Notes under the pieces: generated by a model | What the model was told of the DNA's origin: nothing | Seen by the model: only the letters and a program-made list of their open reading frames with translations | Databases searched by the model: none | In this document: piece by piece, positions 1 through 8,674 of the stretch | Position numbering within the stretch: the stretch's first letter is position 1 | Layout of the letters: every line of letters begins with the position of its first letter | Assembly: GCA_028283825.1 (NCBI GenBank) | Contig: JAPWJW010000002.1 | Coordinates: forward strand, 685,001 to 749,000 | DNA length: 64,000 nt | Direction: 5' to 3' | DNA from: Azospirillaceae bacterium | Lineage (GTDB): Bacteria > Pseudomonadota > Alphaproteobacteria > Azospirillales > Azospirillaceae | Program-made: the position numbers and the translations under genes

Positions 1-116
1 GGCCCTCACCAGCGATACGACATGTGTTTCATATTGGGGCCCGAAGCCGCAAGTCGGGATGGTTGCATTCCGGGAACTGATTTCCGTTTGGCCCGGTGAC
101 CGGGGCCCGAAAGGCC

Positions 117-148
117 AAAGCCCCCGCAGTGAACGCTGCGGGGGCTTT
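117..148 (-). terminator. Rho-independent-type terminator hairpin
   Basis: A perfect 13-bp inverted repeat (117-129 with 136-148, loop TGAACG) with A- and T-flanked ends lies just downstream of the minus-strand alcohol dehydrogenase gene. It could also stop transcription entering from the left. Bases 1-180 show no other feature that I can support. Confidence 0.7.
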
Positions 149-180
149 GCCGTCCTGGTCGTAATGCGGCGGGCGTCGGT

Positions 181-1218
181 TCAGGGGCTGATGATCACCT
201 TCAGGGCGTGGCTGTCCGCCGCGTGGCCGAAGGTCTCATAGGCCGACAGGACATCGTCCAGGGTGAAGCGGTGGGTGATCAGCACGGTGGGGTCCAGCTT
301 GCGCGACTGCACCGTCTTCAGCAGCATGGGCGTGCTGACGGTGTCCACCAACCGGGTGGTGATGGCGATGTTCTGGGCCCACAGCCGGTCCAGGTGCAGG
401 TCGGCCTTGTGCCCGTGCACGCCGACATTGGCGATAACGCCGCCCGGCGCCACCAGATCCTGGCACAGCTCGAACGTGGCGGGGATGCCCACCGCCTCGA
501 TCACCGTGTCGGCGCCGATGCCGTCGGTCCAGCCCTTCACCGTTTCCACCGCGTTGTCCTTGGCGCTGTTCACCGTGCGGGTGGCGCCGAAGCGGCGGGC
601 GACTTCCAGCCGGTTGTCGTCGAGGTCGATCATGATGATTTCGGCCGGGCTATAGAACTGGGCCGTCAGCAAGGCCGCCAGGCCGATGGGGCCGGAACCG
701 ACGATGGCGACCGTGGCGCCCGGCGCCACCTTGCCGTTCAGCACCCCGCATTCGAAGCCGGTGGGCAGGATGTCGCTCAGCATGGCCAGCGCCTCCTCAT
801 CCGCCCCGTCGGGGATGGGGTAGAGGCTGGTGGCGGCGTGGGGGATGCGGACATATTCCGCCTGGGTGCCGTCGATGGTGTTGCCCAGGATCCAGCCACC
901 GGTGCGGCAGTGGGAATACATGCCCCGGCGGCAGTAGTCGCAGGTACCGCAGGCGGTGATGCAGGAGATCAGCACGCGGTCGCCCGGCTTGAACGTGGTG
1001 ACGCCCGGTCCCACCGCGTCGATCACGCCCACGCCCTCGTGCCCCAGGATGCGGCCGGGCGCGCAGGTGGCCACATCGCCCTTCAGGATGTGCAGGTCGG
1101 TGCCGCAGATGGTGGTCTTGGTGATGCGGACGATGGCGTCACCGGGATCCGTGATTTCCGGCTTCGGCCGCTGTTCCAACGCCTTGCGGCCCGGACCCTG
1201 ATAGACAAGCGCCTTCAT
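181..1218 (-). CDS. Zinc-dependent alcohol dehydrogenase, MDR family
   Basis: A 345-residue protein of usual length for medium-chain zinc alcohol dehydrogenases, which oxidise alcohols with NAD(P). The catalytic zinc ligands are visible: Cys38 in TTICGTD and His60-Glu61 in the GHEGVG motif. A structural-zinc cysteine cluster follows (CxxCxxC then C, near residues 90-108). A Rossmann glycine motif (VGSGPIGL) lies near residue 173. The ATG is preceded by a GGGAG ribosome site. The universal stress protein gene ends 55 bp upstream on the same strand, so the two may be cotranscribed. Substrate unknown; no visible link to nitrogen fixation. Confidence 0.9.
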   Translation of the reverse strand: MKALVYQGPGRKALEQRPKPEITDPGDAIVRITKTTICGTDLHILKGDVATCAPGRILGHEGVGVIDAVGPGVTTFKPGDRVLISCITACGTCDYCRRGMYSHCRTGGWILGNTIDGTQAEYVRIPHAATSLYPIPDGADEEALAMLSDILPTGFECGVLNGKVAPGATVAIVGSGPIGLAALLTAQFYSPAEIIMIDLDDNRLEVARRFGATRTVNSAKDNAVETVKGWTDGIGADTVIEAVGIPATFELCQDLVAPGGVIANVGVHGHKADLHLDRLWAQNIAITTRLVDTVSTPMLLKTVQSRKLDPTVLITHRFTLDDVLSAYETFGHAADSHALKVIISP

Positions 1219-1273
1219 GGTGGTTCTCCCGATGATTGTTAGGTGGATGGTTCGGCGCCGGCGGCGTTCCGCT

Positions 1274-2116
1274 CTAATGGGCCAGCAGGGCCGGGACCGG
1301 TGTCTTGGTCAGGATGTTCCGCGTCACGCCGCCCAGGGCCCATTCCCGCAGGCGGGAATGGCCGTAGGCGCCCGCGACGATCAGGCCGGCGCCCAGCAGC
1401 TCGGCCTCGTTGAACAGGGCCGCGGCGACGTTGTCCCGCTTGCCCAGGTGCCGGACCTCCGCATTGACGTCGTGGTGCCGCAGGTAGCGGGCGACATCGG
1501 CGCCGGGCTTGCCGGTGCGGGCCGGGGCCGATCCGCCCGGGTCGGCGGTGACGATGACCACCTGGTCGGCCTGGCGCAGGAAGGGCAGGGCGTGCATCAC
1601 CGCGTTGGCCGCCTGTGGGCTGTTCTTCCAGGCGATGACGACGGTGTCCAGCGGCCGGATGTGGAGCGGATCCGCCTCGGGAATGACGAAGACGGCCCGG
1701 CCGGACCCGAACAGGGCGGCCTCCACCACGTCGCTGGCCCGGTTGGGCTGGGCCACGCGATAGGGGGTGCGCACCACCAGCAGGTCGGCCAGGCGGGCCT
1801 GGGTGGCGGCCACGCCGCCGGCCTGTGCCGCCAGGCAGTCGAAGCGGGCCAGGTCGCGGGGGACGGCCACCCGGTTGAACCGCAACTCCAGCGCGTGTTC
1901 CACCAGGCCGCGCCGCGCCTCGGCCTCCAGCAGATGCTCGGCCAGCAGGCCGCGGCTGACGGGGTAATGGGAAACGCTCAGCGGCGGATCGGGCAGGAGG
2001 TTGATGAACAGGCCCTGGAGGTGGCTTTTGTGGACCACCGCCAAATGTTCGGCCTGGACAATCCGGCTTTCGTCGTCGGTGCTGCCGTCCAGGTGCACCA
2101 GAATTTCCTTGATCAT
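1274..2116 (-). CDS. Universal stress protein, tandem UspA domains
   Basis: A 280-residue protein beginning MIKEILVHLDGS, the usual UspA opening, with two Usp-like halves. The second half ends with the ATP-binding-like run GAYGHSRLREWALGGVTRN, typical of nucleotide-binding Usp proteins (G-x2-G-x9-G-S/T). The reading frame extends upstream, but this ATG (or the adjacent one at 2119) has a GAGGG/AGGA ribosome site and matches the family's N terminus. These proteins are induced in stress or low oxygen in many bacteria; the exact role here is unknown. It precedes the dehydrogenase gene on the same strand. Confidence 0.85.
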   Translation of the reverse strand: MIKEILVHLDGSTDDESRIVQAEHLAVVHKSHLQGLFINLLPDPPLSVSHYPVSRGLLAEHLLEAEARRGLVEHALELRFNRVAVPRDLARFDCLAAQAGGVAATQARLADLLVVRTPYRVAQPNRASDVVEAALFGSGRAVFVIPEADPLHIRPLDTVVIAWKNSPQAANAVMHALPFLRQADQVVIVTADPGGSAPARTGKPGADVARYLRHHDVNAEVRHLGKRDNVAAALFNEAELLGAGLIVAGAYGHSRLREWALGGVTRNILTKTPVPALLAH

Positions 2117-2295
2117 CATGCCGGCCCTCATCCTGTGAAGCGGCCTGTCCATGACGGGTGCATGGAGGCGGGTCGCCAGCTGGATGACAGCTTGCCGCAA
2201 GCCGGCCGGCCCGACCTTGACCTGGGTCAACAGTTCGCAGGCTAAAAGGCGTAACCCTCCGTTGCGCAGCGAGGGGTTGTGTATTCGGCTTATGC

Positions 2296-2340
2296 CAGCG
2301 GCACGAGACTCTGGCTCGTGCCGCTATAGGACGCGACACG
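2296..2340 (+). repeat. Truncated copy (A) of the structured intergenic repeat
   Basis: An 11-bp perfect hairpin (2297-2307 with 2315-2325), followed by TATAGGACGCGAC, matches the first hairpin and the start of hairpin 2 in the longer repeats at 14137, 37907, 40228, 43612 and 49919. The copy stops abruptly at the 3' end of the next minus-strand gene. It may act as that gene's terminator. Confidence 0.75.
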
Positions 2341-2342
2341 CA

Positions 2343-3173
2343 TTATTGGCTGGGCACAGGATGCAGCGCCGGCTTGGCCCGGCGCAGGCTCAAGGCCGTG
2401 TCGATGGCCAGCGCGATGCTGCGGGCCCGGTCGTCGATACCCGCCCAGACCGCACCCCGCATCCGGGGATCCACCTCCAGCAGTTTCACGCCGGCCGGCA
2501 CCTCCGTCCCGTCGCGGGCGACGCCGCGCAGGATGCCGTCGAACGGCGCCTGCACCGGGGCCCCGCCCAGGTAGCCGACGATGTAATCCTTGAAGACACG
2601 GGACCCGATCTCCATCGCCGTGTGCCAGCGGCCGGGCAGGGTGGAATAGACGAACCGTTCCGCCCCCCGGTTGCCCAGGGTGCGGACGATGCCGTCCGCC
2701 GGCTCCGTGGTGCCCTGCCGCACCAGCGTGCCTTCCTTGCTGGGCTTGGTCTCGATGGCGAAGTCGCAGTTGGCGCCGGCGGTGAAGCCCGGCCCCAGGC
2801 CGATGGTGAACTGTGCCAGCCGCCGCAGGTCCGGCGTCGTCTGGTACTTCTGCAGGCGGGCGTCGACCAGCAGGTCCAGCGTGCGGATGACGATCAGGTC
2901 CAGCAGGCCCAGTTCGGTGATGACCACCCCCTGGCGGCGCGCCAGGGCGGTCAGCACCGCCACCCCGCTGTCGGCCCGTTCGGCGGTGACCCCCGCCAGG
3001 ACGATGGCGTCGTCGAACAGGGCGTCGTGGAAGGCCATCTTGCGGCGGATCACCGGCGGCGACGGGTCGTGCGACATGACCACGCCATAGCCTTGCTGGT
3101 GCAGGCGGATGGCCACGGCCGAGGCGATCTCATTGGTGCCGAGGATGACGGCGTAAGGCGGGCGATCATGCAT
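2343..3173 (-). CDS. EF2563/YqeB-like molybdenum hydroxylase-system protein
   Basis: A 276-residue protein. The N terminus (VILGTNEIASAVAIRL) resembles a Rossmann-type motif. The middle contains IGLGPGFTAG, and the C terminus has APFDGILRG followed by RDGTEVPAG and EVDPR. These blocks match the EF2563 family, linked to selenium-dependent molybdenum hydroxylase maturation. The ATG overlaps the stop of the ArsC-like gene (TGATG), so the three genes form one operon diverging from nifH. Its placement behind a sigma54-like promoter suggests a molybdenum-related role in diazotrophy; that is inference. The biochemical activity is unknown. Confidence 0.75.
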   Translation of the reverse strand: MHDRPPYAVILGTNEIASAVAIRLHQQGYGVVMSHDPSPPVIRRKMAFHDALFDDAIVLAGVTAERADSGVAVLTALARRQGVVITELGLLDLIVIRTLDLLVDARLQKYQTTPDLRRLAQFTIGLGPGFTAGANCDFAIETKPSKEGTLVRQGTTEPADGIVRTLGNRGAERFVYSTLPGRWHTAMEIGSRVFKDYIVGYLGGAPVQAPFDGILRGVARDGTEVPAGVKLLEVDPRMRGAVWAGIDDRARSIALAIDTALSLRRAKPALHPVPSQ

Positions 3174-3610
3174 CACGGCGTTCCAGTGCTGGCGGGGGCG
3201 GGGCAGGACGGATGGGGATGGGACTGCGGGTGGCTGCAACCGGTCAGGGCGGCGGCATCGTCGGCCGGCAGGCCCAGGTGGGTCGCCAACGCTTCGAATC
3301 CGGCCAGGTTCAGGCCCGCCACCTCCGCCAGCGGGCGGCGGATCAGCAGCGGTTCGGCCACCAGGCGGGCCAGGGCCGTGGCGGCGTCCATGGCCGCCGG
3401 ATCGACGCTGCCGTCCTTGATGGCGGGGGCAGCCGGGTTGAACCAGCTGGCCACCGGCGTCTGGCCGAAGAAGCCGCGCAGGCGTTCGGCCGTCCACGGT
3501 TCGGCCAGCAGGCTGCGGGCCAGGACGGTGTGGCCGGCGGCCTCCAGCATCCGGCGCTGGCGGGCGTTGCCGCGGCAGCCGGGCTTCTCATAAAAGACGA
3601 TGGTGCTCAT
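3173..3610 (-). CDS. ArsC-like nitrogenase-associated protein
   Basis: A 145-residue thioredoxin-fold protein with the opening MSTIVFYEKPGCRGNARQ. It has only one cysteine (Cys12) at the arsenate-reductase active-site position. It belongs to the ArsC/Spx-like group annotated as nitrogenase-associated protein and often found in nif clusters. The C terminus is histidine- and cysteine-containing (GCSHPQSHPHPSC), which might bind metal. Its start overlaps the response-regulator stop by 4 bp (ATGA), and its stop overlaps the next start. Function is not established; arsenate reduction is unlikely to be the main job. Confidence 0.85.
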   Translation of the reverse strand: MSTIVFYEKPGCRGNARQRRMLEAAGHTVLARSLLAEPWTAERLRGFFGQTPVASWFNPAAPAIKDGSVDPAAMDAATALARLVAEPLLIRRPLAEVAGLNLAGFEALATHLGLPADDAAALTGCSHPQSHPHPSCPAPASTGTP

Positions 3611-4059
3611 AGGGGCAACCCCGGGGTAGCGGGCGCGCCGCCCAGCTGCACCAGCGGCGCGCCGCCCCGGCCCAGCACCGCATCCACCTTGCGCCGCACC
3701 TCCGCCAGGGTCAGCGGCTTCAGCAGCGCGCCGTGGGCGCCGGCCTTAAGCGCCGCCAGCGCCAGGGCCTCATCCGCCTTGGCGCAGACGATCAGCACCC
3801 GCACGCCGGGGAAGGCGCGCTGCATCTCACCCACCAGGGCCACGCCGCGCGCCGCCACCAGGGTTATGCCCAGCAGCACCACGTCCGGCCGCAGCCAACC
3901 CACGCCCCGGGCGTAGGCGTCCTCCGGCGTCGCCAGCTCATGGGTCTCGATCTCATCCTGCAGCATGAACTGCAGGGCCGCGCGCGTGATCTCATCCGGG
4001 TCCACGACGAACACCCGCCGCTGGTCCACGGCCTTGGCGGTTTCGACACCGATCTGCAT
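3607..4059 (-). CDS. Degenerate response-regulator receiver protein
   Basis: A 150-residue stand-alone receiver domain without an output domain. The acidic pocket (Asp20, Asp22, Glu23) and the conserved lysine (Lys114 in LLKPLT) are present. The phosphoacceptor aspartate is replaced by glycine (Gly64 in DVVLLGITL), so canonical phosphorylation is not expected. It is the first gene of the operon divergent from nifH, with a sigma54-like promoter about 55 bp upstream. It may act as a phosphorylation-independent protein partner; the function is unknown. Confidence 0.8.
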   Translation of the reverse strand: MQIGVETAKAVDQRRVFVVDPDEITRAALQFMLQDEIETHELATPEDAYARGVGWLRPDVVLLGITLVAARGVALVGEMQRAFPGVRVLIVCAKADEALALAALKAGAHGALLKPLTLAEVRRKVDAVLGRGGAPLVQLGGAPATPGLPL

Positions 4060-4113
4060 GGCATGCCCTTTCCTGACAATGGGCTGCCCGATGGGGGCAT
4101 TGCCGGTCCCTCA

Positions 4114-4129
4114 AGCAATTTCCGTTCCG
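4114..4129 (-). promoter_or_regulatory. Sigma54-like -24/-12 promoter, divergent operon
   Basis: On the minus strand the sequence CGGAACG-N4-TTGCT has GG and GC exactly 12 bp apart, close to TGGCACG-N4-TTGC(A/T). It lies 55 bp before the response-regulator gene and about 75 bp from the NifA site shared with nifH. Confidence 0.55.
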
Positions 4130-4202
4130 TCGCCGGAAGCTGGGAAGCCCGCTGTTTCCGGGCCGCCGCCCTTGTTTCGTTTGCGACAGCACCCTACCGG
4201 CC

Positions 4203-4218
4203 TGTCGGGTTCGACACA
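4203..4218. promoter_or_regulatory. NifA upstream activator site
   Basis: TGT-N10-ACA, the known NifA binding pattern, lies about 70 bp upstream of the nifH -24 element and about 75 bp from the divergent promoter. It could serve both. Confidence 0.75.
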
Positions 4219-4286
4219 TCTTTGTCGGGTGCCGGTGGGACGAATAAATTAGTTATGAATCAATGAGTTACTAAAATTTCGCCACT

Positions 4287-4302
4287 TGGCACACCGGTTG
4301 CT
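4287..4302 (+). promoter_or_regulatory. Sigma54 -24/-12 promoter of nifHDK
   Basis: TGGCACA-N4-TTGCT, with the GG and GC dinucleotides 12 bp apart, is near-consensus. The nifH start is about 167 bp downstream, leaving a long leader in which I see no other gene. Confidence 0.85.
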
Positions 4303-4330
4303 GAAATACCGGTCGGCTAGTGAGGGCTGA

Positions 4331-5353
<1,023 letters not shown>

Positions 5354-5370
5354 CCCCCATGGCCGCCGGC

Positions 5371-5406
5371 GCCGCCTGGCCCGTCCCGCATGGCGGGCCG
5401 GGCGGC
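5371..5406 (+). other. nifH-nifD intergenic hairpin
   Basis: A 13-bp stem (5371-5383 with 5394-5406, one G-T wobble, 10-base loop) sits 17 bp after the nifH stop and is not followed by a T run. Such hairpins behind nifH may stabilise or partly terminate the transcript so that nifH mRNA exceeds nifDK. That role is inference. Confidence 0.55.
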
Positions 5407-5443
5407 TGCGGCCCTTCTCCCCGGGTAAAACGAGGACAGCGAA

Positions 5444-6946
5444 ATGAGTATGTCGGAGACGCAGAGCGTTGCGGAGATCAAGGAACGCAACAAGGAATTG
5501 ATCGCCGAGGTCTTGCAGGTCTACCCGGAGAAGACCGCCAAGCGGCGCGCCAAGCACCTGAACGTGCATGAGGCCGGCAAGTCCGATTGCGGCGTGAAAT
5601 CCAACCTGAAGTCCATCCCCGGCGTCATGACCATCCGCGGCTGCGCCTACGCCGGGTCCAAGGGCGTGGTGTGGGGCCCCATCAAGGACATGATCCACAT
5701 CAGCCACGGCCCCGTCGGCTGCGGCCAGTATTCCTGGGGTGCCCGGCGCAATTACTACATCGGCACGACCGGCATCGACACCTTCGTGACCATGCAGTTC
5801 ACGTCCGACTTCCAGGAAAAGGACATCGTCTTCGGCGGCGACAAGAAGCTGGCCAAGATCATGGACGAGATCCAGGAACTGTTCCCGCTGAACAACGGCA
5901 TCAGCGTCCAGTCGGAATGCCCCATCGGCCTGATCGGCGACGACATCGAGGCCGTGTCCAAGGTCAAGTCCAAGGAATATGGCGGCAAGACCATCGTGCC
6001 CGTCCGTTGCGAAGGCTTCCGCGGCGTGTCGCAGTCGCTGGGCCACCATGTCGCCAACGACGCCATCCGCGACTGGATCTTCGACAAGGTCGATCCCAAC
6101 GCCCCGGCCAAGTTCCAGGACACGCCCTACGACGTCGCCATCATCGGCGACTACAACATCGGCGGCGACGCCTGGTCGTCCCGCATCCTGCTGGAGGAGA
6201 TGGGCCTGCGCGTCATCGCCCAATGGTCGGGCGACGGCACCCTGGCGGAGCTGGAGAACACGCCCAAGGCCAAGCTGAACGTCCTGCACTGCTACCGCTC
6301 GATGAACTACATCTCGCGGCATATGGAAGAGAAGTACGGCATTCCCTGGACCGAATACAATTTCTTCGGCCCCAGCAAGATCGCCGAATCCCTGCGCCGC
6401 ATCGCCAGCTACTTCGACGACAAGATCAAGGAGGGGGCGGAGCGTGTCATCGCCAAGTACCAGGCGCTGATGGACGACGTCATCGCCAAGTACCGCCCCC
6501 GCCTGGAAGGCAAGACCGTGATGCTGTTCGTGGGCGGCCTGCGCCCCCGCCACGTCATCGGCGCCTATGAGGATCTGGGCATGGAGGTGGTGGGCACGGG
6601 TTATGAGTTCGGCCACAACGACGACTACCAGCGCACGGCCCAGCACTACGTCAAGGACGGCACGCTGATCTACGACGACGTGACGGGCTATGAGTTCGAG
6701 AAGTTCGTGGAGCGCGTCCAGCCCGACCTGGTGGGGTCCGGCATCAAGGAAAAGTACGTCTTCCAGAAGATGGGCGTGCCCTTCCGCCAGATGCATTCCT
6801 GGGACTATTCCGGCCCCTATCACGGCTATGACGGCTTCGCCATCTTCGCCCGCGACATGGACATGGCCATCAACGCCCCCGTCTGGAAGATGGCCAAGGC
6901 GCCCTGGAAGGGCAGCGCCCAGCCCCGCCTGCTGGCCGCCGAGTAA
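5444..6946 (+). CDS. nifD: Nitrogenase MoFe protein alpha chain
   Basis: A 500-residue alpha subunit of dinitrogenase, which with NifK forms the alpha2beta2 tetramer. P-cluster cysteine regions are visible ([17 protein letters not shown] and [12 protein letters not shown]). The FeMo-co ligands fit the family: the cysteine in [13 protein letters not shown]'s flanking fold region and the histidine in [17 protein letters not shown]. Length is as usual for the family. The ATG has an upstream GAGGA ribosome site; a second ATG two codons later is a less likely start. It is followed 44 bp later by nifK. Confidence 0.99.
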   Translation: MSMSETQSVAEIKERNKELIAEVLQVYPEKTAKRRAKHLNVHEAGKSDCGVKSNLKSIPGVMTIRGCAYAGSKGVVWGPIKDMIHISHGPVGCGQYSWGARRNYYIGTTGIDTFVTMQFTSDFQEKDIVFGGDKKLAKIMDEIQELFPLNNGISVQSECPIGLIGDDIEAVSKVKSKEYGGKTIVPVRCEGFRGVSQSLGHHVANDAIRDWIFDKVDPNAPAKFQDTPYDVAIIGDYNIGGDAWSSRILLEEMGLRVIAQWSGDGTLAELENTPKAKLNVLHCYRSMNYISRHMEEKYGIPWTEYNFFGPSKIAESLRRIASYFDDKIKEGAERVIAKYQALMDDVIAKYRPRLEGKTVMLFVGGLRPRHVIGAYEDLGMEVVGTGYEFGHNDDYQRTAQHYVKDGTLIYDDVTGYEFEKFVERVQPDLVGSGIKEKYVFQKMGVPFRQMHSWDYSGPYHGYDGFAIFARDMDMAINAPVWKMAKAPWKGSAQPRLLAAE

Positions 6947-6990
6947 GGGGCGCCGGCCCGCCCGACGATGTTTTTCGGAGAGGTTACATC

Positions 6991-8550
6991 ATGACGCAGA
7001 GTGCCGAAAACGTGCTCGACCATTTCGAGCTGTTCCGTGGCCCCGAATACCAGGACATGCTGATCAACAAGCGTCAGCAGTTCGAGAACCGGCGCGACCC
7101 GGCGGAGGTCGAGCGCATCCGGGAATGGGCCAAGACGCCCGAGTACCAGGAAAAGAACTTCGCCCGCGAGGCGCTGACCATCAACCCGGCGAAGGCCTGC
7201 CAGCCGCTGGGCGCCGTGTTCGCCGCCGTGGGGTTCGAAAGCACGCTGCCCTTCGTCCACGGCTCCCAAGGCTGCGTCGCCTATTACCGCAGCCATTTCT
7301 CCCGCCATTTCAAGGAGCCGTCGTCCTGCGTGTCGTCATCGATGACGGAGGACGCGGCGGTGTTCGGCGGCCTGAACAACATGATCGACGGGCTGGCCAA
7401 CGCCTACGCCATGTACAAGCCCAAGATGATCGCCGTCTCCACCACCTGCATGGCGGAGGTGATCGGCGACGATCTGAACGCCTTCATCAAGACGGCCAAG
7501 GAAAAGGGCTCCGTTCCGGCTGAATACGACGTGCCCTTCGCCCACACCCCCGCCTTCGTCGGCAGCCATGTCACCGGCTACGACAATGTCATGAAGGGCA
7601 TCCTGGAGCATTTCTGGGACGGCAAGGCCGGCACGGAGCCCAAGCTGGAACGCCAGCCCAACGACAAGATCAACTTCATCGGCGGCTTCGATGGCTACAC
7701 CGTCGGCAACATGCGGGAGATCAAGCGCATCTTCGGCCTGATGGGCATCGACTACACCATCCTGGGCGACAGCAGCGATGTCTGGGACACCCCCACGGAT
7801 GGGGAGTTCCGCATGTATGACGGCGGCACCACCCTGGCCGATGCCGCCGCCGCCGTCCACGCCAAGGCCACCATCTCCATGCAGGAACACTGCACGGAAA
7901 AGACGCTGCCCTTCATCAAGGCGCATGGGCAGGAGGTGGTGGCCCTCAACCACCCGGTGGGCGTGGCCGGCACCGACCGTTTCCTGATGGCGCTGGCGCG
8001 CCTGACCGGCGTGGAAATCCCGGAATCGCTGGAGCGGGAGCGCGGCCGCCTGGTCGATGCCATCGCCGACAGCAGCGCCCACATCCACGGCAAGAAGTTC
8101 GCCATCTACGGCGATCCCGACCTGTGCCTGGGCCTGGCCGGCTTCCTGCTGGAACTGGGGGCGGAGCCGACGCATGTGCTGGCCACCAACGGCAACAAGG
8201 CCTGGGCGGCCAAGGTGCAGGCGCTGTTCGACAGTTCCCCCTTCGGGAAGAACTGCCACGTCCACCCGGGCCGCGACCTGTGGCACATGCGGTCCCTGCT
8301 GTTCACCGAACCGGTGGATTTCCTGATCGGCAACACCTACGGCAAGTACCTGGAGCGCGACACCGGCACGCCGCTGATCCGCATCGGCTTCCCCGTCTTC
8401 GACCGGCACCACCACCACCGCTATCCGCTGTGGGGCTACCAGGGCGGGCTGAACGTGCTGGTGACCATCCTGGACAAGATCTTCGATGAGATCGACCGCA
8501 GCACCAGCGTGCCGTCCAAGACCGACTACAGCTTCGACATCATCCGCTGA
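6991..8550 (+). CDS. nifK: Nitrogenase MoFe protein beta chain
   Basis: A 519-residue beta subunit that shares the P-cluster with NifD. Family blocks include [48 protein letters not shown] and, late in the protein, the [11 protein letters not shown] run. The ATG follows a GGAGAGG ribosome site. It is the third gene of nifHDK; nifE follows after 124 bp. Confidence 0.99.
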   Translation: MTQSAENVLDHFELFRGPEYQDMLINKRQQFENRRDPAEVERIREWAKTPEYQEKNFAREALTINPAKACQPLGAVFAAVGFESTLPFVHGSQGCVAYYRSHFSRHFKEPSSCVSSSMTEDAAVFGGLNNMIDGLANAYAMYKPKMIAVSTTCMAEVIGDDLNAFIKTAKEKGSVPAEYDVPFAHTPAFVGSHVTGYDNVMKGILEHFWDGKAGTEPKLERQPNDKINFIGGFDGYTVGNMREIKRIFGLMGIDYTILGDSSDVWDTPTDGEFRMYDGGTTLADAAAAVHAKATISMQEHCTEKTLPFIKAHGQEVVALNHPVGVAGTDRFLMALARLTGVEIPESLERERGRLVDAIADSSAHIHGKKFAIYGDPDLCLGLAGFLLELGAEPTHVLATNGNKAWAAKVQALFDSSPFGKNCHVHPGRDLWHMRSLLFTEPVDFLIGNTYGKYLERDTGTPLIRIGFPVFDRHHHHRYPLWGYQGGLNVLVTILDKIFDEIDRSTSVPSKTDYSFDIIR

Positions 8551-8607
8551 CCATCCCCAAGCGGACCATTTGTTCTCCGTGGCGTTCCCCAAGACGCACG
8601 CATCCTG

Positions 8608-8643
8608 GCCGCGCCGCCTGTTCCCCGGAACCGGTGGCGCGGC
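8608..8643 (+). other. nifK-nifE intergenic hairpin
   Basis: An 8-bp perfect GC stem (8608-8615 with 8636-8643), extendable inward by three pairs, lies in the 124-bp nifK-nifE gap. There is no T run and no convincing -24/-12 promoter in the gap. nifEN is probably expressed by readthrough from nifH, with this hairpin lowering or processing the message. Confidence 0.4.
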
Positions 8644-8674
8644 ACTTCTTGACCGTTGATGAGGAGCCGGACCC

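Noticed and set aside
59-241. 60-codon frame at the left edge
   Set aside because: No ribosome site, overlaps the terminator and the dehydrogenase end; not protein-like.
208-1242. Long plus-strand open frame opposite the alcohol dehydrogenase gene
   Set aside because: It is a GC-bias shadow: low-complexity His/Gly/Val-rich residues, and the opposite strand encodes a clear dehydrogenase.
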